Shown here piece by piece: positions 24,446-34,668 of a stretch of DNA of 64,000 nucleotides. Origin of the DNA: Capitulum mitella. Lineage: Eukaryota > Arthropoda > Thecostraca > Pollicipedomorpha > Pollicipedidae. Each line of letters begins with the position of its first letter. The first letter of the stretch is position 1. The position numbers and the translations under genes are program-made. The stretch lies in the NCBI GenBank assembly GCA_030062745.1, contig CP099854.1, positions 8,086,014 to 8,150,013 on the forward strand, given 5' to 3'. Under the pieces are notes generated by a model. It saw only the letters and a list, made by a program, of their open reading frames with translations, was not told the DNA's origin and did no database searches.

Positions 24446-25133
24446 GTGACCTCATTCCGACATTGTCTCAAAAATCCTGGCTGTTTTCCTCCAGCTTCGT
24501 GGTGACGTTTCAAAAGGTGTTGTTATTTGTTCCGCGCAGCGTACAGTTCTCGAAATCTTGGGGCCACATGCCCCCCCCCCCCTCCCGCGCTGGCTAAGTT
24601 TCAACAGGAGGCCAGTCCGCCGAGGGGTAAACAACGGTTTCAAACACGACTTGACTGCCAACAAAACAAAGTTCGGCAATAAAACACAGACACCTGTAGG
24701 GCCGGTGAGGTCCCGCGAGGCCTACAGGATGACGCCACCGCCATCGACGTTCGTCGCAGCGCTGGGGCCGGCGTCTCCCCAGACGAGGAGCTCGGACATT
24801 TAACGCACGGTTTTACAGTCCCACGACTGTCGCGCCAACTCAGCGGCGCCAGACTGGCCACGTTATTGATTCTTTCCGTCGGGCGGCGTGGCCCCGAGAA
24901 CCTCTCTTCTGGCGGGGTTTAATCCGGCCCAGAGGAATTCACCCCGCCCCCCGGCTCTGGTCTAGGGGTCACAGGCCGGTCCAGCTCCGCCTGTCCCCCT
25001 CATTCGGTTCTCGGAACAGGGGCTGGCCTCGGCCAGCGGACACAGAACGATGTTCGAGAACGCCGCCGCCGGTACTTGACGGCAGGGCACCGATAGATTC
25101 TGATCTCCGATTCGACCTCGAGTTGCAGTCTCC
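24446..25133. other. Unassigned CpG-rich sequence, possible promoter
   Basis: GC- and CpG-rich from about 24540 to 25120. No gene recognised. It would be a natural promoter and leader for the small exon candidate that follows. Confidence 0.3.
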
Positions 25134-25161
25134 ATGGGCGTAAACGAACTATCTTGTACAG
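25134..25161 (+). CDS. Possible first coding exon ending at a consensus donor
   Basis: ATG at 25134 opens MGVNELSCT and runs into ACAG-GTGAGT at 25162, a near-perfect animal splice donor. An in-frame TGA lies upstream at 25101, so the ATG would be the true start. The start context is weak (T at -3). The CpG-rich sequence just upstream supports a promoter. If real, the hAT-like element at 25306 lies in the first intron. No downstream exon is recognised, so function is unknown. Confidence 0.2.
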
Positions 25162-25313
25162 GTGAGTCATAGCTTTGAGTACCGTCGCTGACCTTGCAGT
25201 GGCACCGGCAATGCAGGAAACATAGTCCAAACAGGCACAGCCGGTAGCAGCTATGTGCATTGTCAATTGCCGATGCTTACAGAAAAAATGAAAAATCAAT
25301 GGGCCATTCATAG

Positions 25314-25420
25314 TAGGGATGCACCGGATCGGGATTTTTGTGATCCGGCCGGATACCGGATATGCCGGATCGGGGTGCCGGATATCCGGCCGGATATCCG
25401 GCCGGATACCGGATATTATG
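25314..25420 (+). repeat. Left terminal and subterminal region of the hAT-like element
   Basis: Begins TAGGGATGCACCGGAT. Then GGCCGGAT, CCGGATATCC and related words repeat several times up to about 25416. It pairs with 27956-28073. Confidence 0.85.
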
Positions 25421-25945
25421 TTTACATGTTTTTATTTACTATTTCTATTGAAATAATAACCGAAAAGACTGAATAGAAAAAGAAAAATATGAGAAGCTGA
25501 AAAAAATAGTAAAAAATGCCCACAGCTTGTGAGCCGATATCTTCAAGGCCAAATGAGGTGGAAAAGGTCAACTTTGGACACTTTACCGGCCTGTACAGGC
25601 CATTCCGTGCAGCTTTTCGAACGAAACGGGTTGTTTGTTGGGCCGTTAAAACGTGGAATACGATAACTTCCATTCATTTGGCGTCTTGACTGGGGATTTT
25701 GGGTCGAGGTCATGTCAGGTCAATGACCTGTGACGTCATTTTTTCATCTTTTACAGACCAGATTTTGAATAACACGGGACAGTTTGAGAGCAAGTGAGAG
25801 CGCGACATGTATCTTTTGGCGTATTTTCAGTGAAGGTAGCTAACATCGGTACATCTGGTCATTTCCAGCGTTTATATTTCTGCATGTATGTATAGCTATG
25901 TATGTATATGCATGTCAGTATCAATATGCCAAACGTGTTTTAGAA

Positions 25946-26345
25946 GGGTCTTTGAATGCGTATTTCACACAAATCGATGTATTGCAAAACAAATCTGGAC
26001 CAGGTAACAAAAACCTGCCCTTGACCTTTGATGACTGTGACCTGAAATGACTTTGGCATATATATAGGCGTCTGCATGTGCGCACACGTGTCTTCATTAG
26101 GGTCTTTGAATGCACATTTCATACAAATCGACATGTCGCAGAACAAATCTGAGTAAGTTTACAAGATATCTGACCTTGGCCTTTAACGACCTTGAACTTC
26201 ACTGACCTTGGAATATGTAAGCGTATCAGTGTGCGCACACGTGTTTTTATTAGGGCCTTCGAATGCATATTTCATACAAACTGACATGTTGCAAAGGAAA
26301 TCTGGATCAGGTCACAAACCTTGAGCTTTGATGCCCTTAACCCTT
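25946..26345. repeat. Tandem repeat of about 153 bp, nearly three copies
   Basis: GGGTCTTTGAATGC starts at 25946 and 26100, and GGGCCTTCGAATGC at 26253, giving periods of 154 and 153. Each unit contains CATTTCATACAAA or a variant, a TGACCTT cluster and GCGCACACGTGT. The third unit fades after about 26345. It lies inside the hAT-like element. Confidence 0.8.
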
Positions 26346-26739
26346 ATTGACCCTGGCTGTGGCCTTGGTACGTCCATCACTTATGCCCGAATGACATCGC
26401 CTGACTGTCTTCAAACAGCAGTCTTAAGTAGAACGCCAGTTCTTTCACAAAGTTCCCATTTGTCAGCGACAACCGTGGTTTTCGTGATGTTTGTCTGACT
26501 TCAAATGCTTGAAACTTCAAAATTTTCGGCTGATTTCCAATTTTTCTTACGCCATTCGACGAGTTATTCAATTGCCATAAATGTCACAAAGTAACAGCAA
26601 CCAGCTCAGATGCATTCTCGAGATATTCAAGACGAGCAGGTGGGGGGCACAAAAAGATTCCCATTCCAGTGCGCGTGTTAAAAGACAGCTGTAGCTGATT
26701 CGAGCTGTAAAAAACAACGGTTGTCATAACGCGTCCCGG

Positions 26740-27498
26740 CTGGAAGGTTTGGAATCTCCAGAACGTACGTGACAAGAAAATATTGGTGGCAAACAAGGTT
26801 CGGTACCGAAAGAGCAAGAGGTCACCCCAGGTCACCCAAAAACAAGAGGTCGCCCAAATGACCCGCATCCGGAAACTGTCACGCAGATCACATGAAATCG
26901 GAAAGAACGGGGCATTGCCATGGACGACGAAAGCTACTTCACCTGTCACGAGAGGTATATGTCAGGAAACCTTGGGTACTCTGTTGGAGCACGTCCAGCA
27001 GAAGTCCAACAAAAGTACAACTGAGGCCAGAGAGCAAGTTTCCCCGCAATCTTTTCGTGTGGCCCGCCATCTCTCTCAGGGGTGTGACAAAGCCGGCTAT
27101 CATGCCGGGTATGGGTAATGTTGATGGTAACGTGTACCGTGAGAAGTGCGTAGGAGATGTGCTCATCCCATATTTGGATGGGTACTGTTTCGAGTGGGAC
27201 ATGTTGATCTGGCCAGACTTGGCCAGCGCTCATTATGCGAAGAAAACGCTCAAGTTGCTGGAAGAGACCAGAGTGCCGTATGTAGTGCGTGACAGCAGTC
27301 CCCTGTGTGCACCAGGTGTGTCCTACTGAGGACATCTGGGGCATCATTAAGCAGATGATGTATCAGGGAGACTGGTACGTAACATCCAAAGTCGCCCTAA
27401 AGCGCTGGATGAGCCAGGTGATCGCTGCTCTGGACCTAGAGATACCGCATTAAATGCTGGTGCGCCTATCCAGGCGCGTGCGTGTTGCGGACAGATGA
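26740..27498 (+). pseudogene. Mariner/IS630-type DDE transposase, decayed
   Basis: Fragments of one protein are visible in order but in different frames. A helix-turn-helix remnant, FGISRTYVTRK, starts at 26748. A basic linker with RYRKSKRSPQVTQKQ follows in another frame. The first catalytic Asp is in MDDESYFT at 26920, in frame 1 up to a stop at 27022. FVWPAISLRGVTKPAI and the second Asp in WPDLASAHYAKKTL (near 27208) are in frame 3. The last acidic residue is in PTEDIWGIIKQ at about 27322, back in frame 1, about 37 residues after the second Asp. A stop at 27451 is followed by a few family-like residues to TGA 27498. Asp-Asp-Glu spacing and the PTEDIWG-IK motif fit the Tc1/mariner-IS630 superfamily. 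At least three frameshifts make it inactive. No mariner ends were found around it; it lies within the hAT-like shell. Confidence 0.75.
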
Positions 27499-27955
27499 GA
27501 AGTGATGGAGATGATCCATTAAGCAAAAACTGACCGCAACGGTTATGGCTACATTTCTGCAAAGTTTAATGTTCATACAGTAGTAAATGTGCTTACGGTA
27601 TGACTTTAAATACTGTCTCATTTTCCAGTGCCCACAATTTATATTTTTCCTTAATGCATTTGTGTCGGAATTTGAGAAAGAGGAGAAATATTTCGAAAAA
27701 AGGAAGATAATAAATCATAAGATGGGATACTGACCGCATGAGGGCTATTGTTTTACAGTTTTGAACCTGAGTCCCATTCTTGCAAAGATATGTCCGAACC
27801 CTCCCGGACCAATACAGAAAAGTATTGGTCCCAAGGTCTCCAGACCGGCTTGGAACTGCCAGTTACATCGACAATCTAACACAACAAGGCACGTATCCCC
27901 TGAAACGGTTTTGGACGCAGACATGAGATCACCGTCTTGATTGTACACCGGGAGA

Positions 27956-28073
27956 TTAAATATCCGGCAGTGTCCGGCCGGATCACAAAAATATCCGGCC
28001 GGATGCCGGATACCGGATAATCTCTAATATCCGGCCGGATATCCGGCCGGACCGGATATCCGGTGCATCCCTA
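27956..28073 (-). repeat. Right terminal and subterminal region of the hAT-like element
   Basis: Closes with CCGGTGCATCCCTA, the complement of the left end. GGCCGGAT words recur throughout. It is followed by the second ATTCATAG. Confidence 0.85.
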
Positions 28074-28081
28074 ATTCATAG

Positions 28082-29560
28082 TACTTTCATGTGCTAAACA
28101 AAGCCACGCAGAGTATTACATAACAAAAAATATTTCATGGTCTGTGAACACTGTCGACTCTTTTTTGTAAATCTAGCTCGAACGTGCTGAAGTGGTGAGC
28201 GCTGGGACCAAGATTCACGTAGGACCGAGTTTTTTTCCAGACACTGACCTCATCACCCACGTGGTCTCAGGTATGAAGTAATTCCGTCCCACCCGCCGCA
28301 TCAGGTGGCGCTGACGTCCGTCACCGTGCCGCGAACTCCACGACACGGCCGACCGTGACCGGCTGACCTTTCCTCTTTCCGCCCCGGGAGGGACGCCCGT
28401 TCTGGGACTCGAATCCAGCGTCTGCCACGCGACGGACTGTGTTGTCCGGCTCCGTGTGCCCACACCAGGCCACGGCGGCGGCCTTAACTTGAGCGTCTTC
28501 TGCTCACTGACACTGGGATGCCGGTCTGTGCCGAGAAACGTTTCGCTCACACCGTGTCAACACCCATGCAGTATATTACAGCGCCAGTGGCGTAGACAGA
28601 GGGGCGGGGGGGGGGGCAAGGAAGCCGTTTCCCTTCCTTTTTGGTTTGAAAATTCCACGTTTCTTTCCACACCAGAAATACAAATGAGTGGAAATTCATG
28701 AAACTTAAACATGGAGTGCAGCCGAAATCCGTGGAGTTTTCGCTTTTCAAGGTGGTAAGGTTTGTCCGTTCGAACGTAATCCTTGTTACGCCCATGTACA
28801 GCACACCCAGAACATACGAAAGCCTGACGACAGCTAACCAGGTGATGACGACCGGACGTCACGTGACCGTGCCGCGGGCTGTGGCCGGACCGCGCGTGAC
28901 CTCTGCAAGGTCAGCACCACCCACCACCACCATGCTGAGCGCCACCGGTGTCTGGGACATCACATACTCGACTGAAGTACCTGCTTAAAAGCGCTGCTGT
29001 TCTGACACAGCCATCCGACGCATGTGTCCGGCTGGAGGAAAGCATCGGGGCGATGGTACGCTTTACCTCACTTCAATGTTATGATTCGGCGCTGTAAGCA
29101 TTCACAACGCACCACTTTACCGAGACATGGCATGGCGACGGAGGGAGGCACCAGTAGCGTAGGAACCTCCGGGGAGATGGGGTGCAAGCGTGATTTTTAC
29201 CTTTTTCTTTCCACGCACTGCCATAGAATTAAGGCTAAATGTTGCCCAAAGCTGGGAGTGGGGCGGCAGCTGCTCCTATGCCCCCCCCCCCTCGTCCTTG
29301 CGCCTACGGGATGCAGGCTGTTTTCGTACTTGTAGAGGAAGCAAACTTTATCTACTTGTCATGCGATGCCACTGACGGCATCGGATTGTTCCGGGTCCGG
29401 CCAATCAGCGGCCTCCAGGAAGAGCCCTTCCCCAGAGTCTCGTGGATTCAGGACGACGCCGTGCGGCCTAATCTACCAGCCCAGGCGTCGCCAGGGGCTC
29501 ACAAATCGAAACGCACGTTCTGCGCGCAGCGGTGGCGCGCTTGCAATCCAGGCGGTGAAG
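28082..29560. other. Unassigned; CpG-rich with G-tract at 28602-28617
   Basis: No gene recognised. The phrase AGTGGCGTAGACAG followed by a long G tract (about 28585-28617) resembles a widespread end of invertebrate transposons, but only one end is visible. C10 occurs at 29280. A CCAAT box (CCAATCAGCG, 29401) lies 160 bases before the exon candidate at 29561. Confidence 0.35.
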
Positions 29561-29761
29561 ATGGAGAGCCGCTGGCAGATATTCCTCATCGCTGGAGCGC
29601 CGAGTCGTGAAATTGTCTGCGGCGACAGTCGCGCTCGCTTACGAGTGGCGCACGACGAAAACGACGGCGAGGAAGAGGACGACAGGGCGAGGACGCAGGA
29701 CGCCGCGAGAAGACAAGGAGAACGGAGTGATCTCGTATTGGGCATGTTGTGTGGCAAGCCA
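29561..29761 (+). CDS. Possible first coding exon, 67 codons
   Basis: ATG at 29561 has A at -3 and G at +4. The frame encodes MESRWQIFLIAGAPSREIV, then a basic stretch, an acidic run with DENDGEEEDD, and ends LGMLCGKP exactly at CCA-GTGAGTACTG, a strong splice donor at 29762, in phase 0. The region is CpG-rich and a CCAAT box lies 160 bases upstream. The frame is also open upstream of this ATG to 29366, so a longer start is possible. No domain is recognised and no second exon was found. Confidence 0.3.
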
Positions 29762-29767
29762 GTGAGT

Positions 29768-30476
29768 ACTGTAATCGCCATCACCACGTCAAAATCAAAA
29801 CACAGGCTACGTCCGTGGGTATACCCATATCCCAGATATTGGAGTGGAGGGCAAATTAGAATTTTGAGAGGATAAATTCACACCATATATTATTTTTCGG
29901 CGAGAAATTGCGAAAACGTCCACTGCCCGACCAGAACTGGGGAACAAAAACCCATTTTGCCAAAATTGGGCGGGATAGTTCCCCAGCCTCTCCCCGTGGT
30001 TACACCCATGACCACGTCATTAACATGATCGCTGCCCTAGTCGCACCAGTGCGGCGGTGTGGTGATGAATATCCTCTGTGTGACAACCGTGGTAATATTG
30101 TCATGAGTAATCATTGCGTGAGTTAGTCAATATCGCGCCTTCTCACATGTCGCCTGCAAAGGCATTTACATTTCGAAATCGAAAAATAGGTGCGAGATAT
30201 CATATGCGAACACAAAGAGAGCTATTATCTTGAATAGCCGTTTAAGGCGGCAATTATTCGCATGTGCCATTTAGCTGGCGACACTTCCTGTTAAGGAAAT
30301 GAAATTTCAAGTTCCTGGAAACCAGCCTTTAGCACCATTTTCGCATCCGTCGGAAAATATCATTACCCCTCTCGGTAAGGTGCCCTTTGAGAGCCAGCTC
30401 ATCTTGGAAAGTGACGTGTGTAGTGCACGAGGTACCGTTTTAGTTGATGCTGGAAATAAAAGCCTCCATAGCAAAA
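29768..30476. other. Unassigned sequence
   Basis: No gene or repeat recognised between the exon candidate and the CRE-like array. Short open frames only. Confidence 0.4.
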
Positions 30477-30569
30477 TGACGTGTTGATAACGCAATGACG
30501 TCTGGAATGGAATAACGCCGGAGCGGAATGGCGTCGGGGAGAAATGACGTCCGAAGAGGAATGACGTCA
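30477..30569. promoter_or_regulatory. Cluster of CRE/ATF-like TGACGTC motifs
   Basis: TGACGTG at 30477, TGACGTC at 30496 and 30545, and the full palindrome TGACGTCA at 30562 are joined by two degraded versions (AACGCC, GGCGTC). Each is set in a GGAATGG or GAGGAATG context spaced 16 to 19 bases apart. It looks like a short tandem repeat whose unit is an ATF/CREB site. Binding is inferred from motif only. Confidence 0.5.
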
Positions 30570-30985
30570 CGAGCAGGACCGAACACACGAACCAATCCAA
30601 GTCGGCGGAATTGGCGCCCTCGTTGTCATCGCCACCGCAGTGATCACGGCACGATATTCGCGTATCAGGCCTCCGATAGGGGGTCGATGAACGCGAAGCC
30701 ATTCCGGAAACAAACGAGCAGGCGTCGGCAGAATATCAAAGTCCCTGGCAGCGTTCCCAGGATGATGCGATATCCCGCGAGTCGGATACGGTGAATGATA
30801 ATGATCACGCGCACGGGTGGCATTTTTGGATTTTTGTGAGTGCTCACCTGATATTGAATGATCTCCCCAAATATTGCTGAAATTTTCTCCTTTCGAGCGA
30901 GAGCCCCACCATTCCGATATTATGGTGAAATGCCCGTCTGAACGTCACAGCTCCACAGCTCCTTCTCTGACCACAGCTCCGTCCC
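30570..30985. other. Unassigned spacer
   Basis: No gene recognised. The last 40 bases already contain CACAGCTCC phrases of the minisatellite that follows. Confidence 0.4.
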
Positions 30986-31275
30986 TGCACCGCCTCATGC
31001 AGTCGTCACTGATGTCTGCACCGCCTCATGCAACCGTCACTGATGTCACGCCCGGCGACCGCCCGCCGCCGACCTTCTCACCGGTGCCGTCTGCACCTGC
31101 TGCAGCCAGCCGCTGCTGATCTTGTTGGACCATCTCCGACTGCTGACCTCGACCAGTGTCCTGCCGTCCTCCTCGACTGTCCCCTCGACTGCTGTCCTGT
31201 TGTCCTGCTGTCCTGCTGTTTGCGGCGATACAGCCCGCGTTCTCGGTCGGTGCCAGGTCTAGACGCGCCCCCTAG

Positions 31276-31719
31276 CTTCGTCCCTGACCACAGCTCCTTC
31301 CTGACCACAGCTCAGCTCCGTCCCTGACCACAGCTCCTCCCTGACCACAACTCAGCTCCTCCCTGACCACAGCTCCTCCCTGACCACAGCTCCTCCCTGA
31401 CCACAGCTCCGTCCCTGACCACAGCTCCGCCCCTAACCACAGCTCCGTCCCTGACCACAGCTCCTCCCTGACCACAGCTCCGTCCCTGACCACAGCTCCG
31501 CCCCTAACCACAGCTTCTCCCTGACCACAGCTCCGCCCCTGACCACAGCTCCGTCCCTGACCACAGCTCCTCCCTGACCACAGCCCCGTCCCTGACCACA
31601 GCTCCGCCCCTAACCACAGCTTCTCCCTGACCACAGCTCCGCCCCTGAACACAGCTCCGTCCCTGACCACAGCTCCGTCCCTGACCACAGCTCCTCCCTG
31701 ACCACAGTTCCGACCCTGA
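31276..31719. repeat. Minisatellite, 17/18-bp unit CCCTGACCACAGCTCC
   Basis: About two dozen copies of CCCTGACCACAGCTCCGT or CCCTGACCACAGCTCCT, mixed 17- and 18-base versions, with a few CCCCTAACCACAGCTTC variants. The order of variants repeats at about 31439-31505 and 31540-31630, showing duplication of multi-unit blocks. Confidence 0.9.
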
Positions 31720-31951
31720 CTAGGGAGCGCGTCTAGACCTGGCACCGACCGAGAACGCGGGCTGTATCGCCGCAAACAGCAGGACAGCAGGACAACAGGA
31801 CAGCAGTCGAGGGGACAGTCGAGGAGGACGGCAGGACACTGGTCGAGGTCAGCAGTCGGAGATGGTCCGACAAGATCAGCAGCGGCCGGCTGCAGCGGGT
31901 GCAGACGGCACCGGTGAGAAGGTCGGCGGCGGGCGGTCGCCGGGCGTGGCA

Positions 31952-32325
31952 TCAGTGACGGTTGCATGAGGCGGTGCAGACATCAGTGACGACTGCATGA
32001 GGCGGTGCAGACATCAGTGACGGTTGCATGAGGCGGTGCAGACATCAGTGACGACTGCATGAGGCGGTGCAGACATCAGTGACGGTTGCATGAGGCGGTG
32101 CAGACATCAGTGACGAGTGCAGACATCAGTGAGATAGAGCGTGCAGACATCAGTATGAGGCGGTGCAGACATCAGTGACGGTTGCATGAGGCGGTGCAGA
32201 CATCAGTGACGACTGCATGAGGCGGTGCAGACATCAGTGACGACTGCATGAGGCGGTGCAGACATCAGTGACGGTTGCATGAGGCGGTGCAGACATCAGT
32301 GACGACTGCATGAGGCGGTGCAGAC
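31952..32325. repeat. Minisatellite, 31-bp unit, about 13 copies
   Basis: Unit GACATCAGTGACGACTGCAT plus GAGGCGGTGCA. Units with GACTGCAT and GGTTGCAT often alternate, hinting at a 62-bp higher-order unit. Three shortened units (about 19, 24 and 22 bases) lie at about 32107-32171. Confidence 0.9.
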
Positions 32326-32330
32326 TTCCC

Positions 32331-34566
32331 TGAGCCGCCGCCGCCGTCGCCGTGACCACGTTACCGGATCCCCCGGCCGCGTATTGCCGTGAGGCATACT
32401 CGAGTGGGTTTAAAGTCATATGGCAGCAACGGCACACATTTTACGATTAAACCATACGGTCCCATATAAAAATCCCAGTTTTCGCGCCCCTGGCCTTTTA
32501 AATCTGGAACACATGTGCAAACAAAAAGCAGACAGTAATGAAACTTGGACATTATTTTTCAGTTTTCTGATTCAAAAATGTTAGTTGTGAGGTTTGTTTT
32601 CGTGATATTTAACAGAAAAGTTGACCCATGCACATGCCGTGATGGTCAGGCGTGAGTTGGAATCTCGTAGCTGCCAACTCTTTTTCATTTGAGACAGAAA
32701 GCACTGTGAATATAGTGGCTACTGACTGTTGTTCTGAACGTCTTTCGGCGCCCCACGACCAAATACGAGGCTAAAATGATTGTGGCCCATTTAAGCAGTT
32801 ATTGGTTTGAAGTGGAAAGACGTTATCTAAGAAATATCCAACAAACACGTTGCCATGAGCTAAAATAAATAATTGAATGAAATGTTTTCCTACTACAACT
32901 TGGCCGGTACAATAGAAAATTCACCAGACAGAGAATTTCCTGCTGAATATTAAAGGAGCGCTTTTTCACAGATTTGTGTAATTTATAATGTACTTTTTCA
33001 TTCACCGCCTCCAGGAGCAGGGACGTAAGAGTGGCTGGAGAAGGAGCAACTAAGCTTTAGAGCGAATATCAATGTCAGAACCAAAGATAGAATTTGCTCC
33101 CAGGGACCACAGAGCAATGAGAGCACTGCATGTTATCTTAACCTGTCCTGGACCATCCTCAAGTTGTGCACCTTCTAGATAATAAAATATATTTATACAT
33201 ACTGTGCCGGAACATGACATATAATTGTTCCAAAAAATATTTGCCACAAATACGTAAGGTTTCAAATGTATGTTAGAGCTGATCATTCAGATAACGAATA
33301 TTAAAATGTTTGATTGAATATTCAACTTCTGCATATATTCAAAAATTCTTATAAGAGAATCCCGAGCGATTTCTATGTTAAAACATATGACTGAGCATAA
33401 ATAACAAAGCTACTTTACCCTGCTGGCCAGCTACAAGTTTGAAACACCGTGTAACTTTTACAGGAGCCTACAGCACTCGCCACTTACATCGTGCGTAGAT
33501 AGCTGTCTGCGGAATAGCACGGGTTCGTTGTATATTGCTGGAACTGGATGGCGGAAAAGGGCATGGGGCAGCCATGGAACTGGAGGGCACAGGTATTTAA
33601 TAAGTTATACCAGAATGCAATATGATGCAAACGAGCAGAAACTAGCCAGTTTGGTATCAGATGACAGTTGGAAAAATACCACCATGTGGAAGTTTGAAAA
33701 GGCATTTTTTTGTTAAGATTCCCATCTTATTTTTAATAGAATCATCTTATGTGATCATGCAACGAAGCTGTAATAACAGACCTGTGAATCTGCTTATTTT
33801 GTAGGTAGCAAAATCTCTGCGGATAACATTTTAATGATACGCTTAAATTTTCTGCATATTCAAATATGATATTCAAATAAATCATCCAAATATCCAAACA
33901 ATGAAACACAACAGAAAGCTCAGTTCCAGCGTTAGTACACCTTGAATATCTCACATCTCGGCTAGCTAGTTACCTATCATGCGACGCCATCCAGCCTACA
34001 GCGGTGCCTAACCTATGCCAAGTGTTTTCATAACGGGTATGGGTGAAGGAAGAGATGTTCCAGTAAGATACAAAGCAAATTGTTTCAAAACAACGCAGTT
34101 TTACGCAGTGTGATATCAAACCTCAAACGCTGTATTTCCGGTCTCTGCGAACGTCAAGGCTGTTGGTAATGTTTTTTACTTAATCGCCACAGCCACACTA
34201 CAGATGCCACCAGCTCAGCGCTACCAGCTGTTGGTATAACGTTCCAGTTCTAGTCTAAGTCTCCGAATCTTTTGTTTTTCTAGTATATAGCATAGAAAAC
34301 TTTGGCGTATTTATTGCTCATTTGCACTTGGCGTAACAATACGGCACCGCCTTTCTGTGTTTTGGCTGCTTTGGTGAGCGAAGTTTCTCGATGACATGTA
34401 CACAACAGCTACAGTCGTCAGGAAACGGACTCTGGAGACAAATGCTGTAAATGTTACAAGGAATCCCATCTAAACCGAGATTTTCGTCCTAGTTTTATTC
34501 AGCATTATCGCGAAAATCTCTCTACGTTGCAATATTTGAGAAATGCCGGCGTGACGCAACTGTCTG
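32331..34566. other. Unassigned, mostly AT-rich
   Basis: No gene, repeat family or RNA recognised. 33000-34000 is AT-rich with short unrecognised open frames on both strands. Confidence 0.4.
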
Positions 34567-34668
34567 CAACGCTTGAGCTTATGTATATGAACAACGTTTG
34601 AGCTTATGTATATGAGCAACGCTTGAGCTTATATTATATGAGCAACGCTTGACCGTCTGCTTATGAAA
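34567..34668. repeat. Tandem repeat, 25-bp unit, four copies
   Basis: CAACGCTTGAGCTTATGTAT starts at 34567, 34592, 34617 and 34643. The last copy is degraded (GACCGTCTGC). Confidence 0.85.

Larger units (their letters stand above)
25306..28081. mobile_element. hAT-like non-autonomous element with 8-bp target duplication
   Basis: The element spans 25314-28073 (2760 bases). It is flanked by a perfect 8-bp direct repeat, ATTCATAG, at 25306-25313 and 28074-28081. Both ends read TAGGGATGCACCGGAT from outside in (16 identical bases), followed by subterminal clusters of GGCCGGAT and CCGGATATCC on both sides; ATTTTTGTGATCCGG is also shared. Eight-base duplications, TAGGGATGCACC-type ends and subterminal repeats are typical of the hAT superfamily. 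No hAT transposase is encoded. The interior holds a 153-bp tandem repeat and a decayed mariner-type transposase, so other elements were inserted into or captured by the shell. Confidence 0.85.
30986..32330. repeat. Fold-back structure: inverted arms around a minisatellite
   Basis: Left arm 30986-31275 and right arm 31720-about 32009 are nearly exact inverted copies of about 290 bases. Landmarks are TGCACCGCCTCATGC on the outside, CGGCGACCGCCCGCCG in the middle and GGTGCCAGGTCTAGACGCGC on the inside. Between them lies a 17/18-bp tandem repeat (31276-31719). The outer part of each arm is a 31-bp tandem unit, two copies on the left and about thirteen on the right. Long arms built partly of tandem units are typical of fold-back transposons. 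A 231-codon open frame on the minus strand is produced by the repeats and is not taken as a gene. Confidence 0.75.

Noticed and set aside
28385-28420. Possible tRNA B-box (GGACTCGAATCC)
   Set aside because: It lacks the GGTTC core and no A-box or cloverleaf could be placed around it.
31272-31967. 231-codon minus-strand frame with Val-Val-Arg-Asp-Gly-Ala repeats
   Set aside because: It is a translation of the 17/18-bp minisatellite and one arm of the inverted repeat; mixed unit lengths would not be kept in a real gene.
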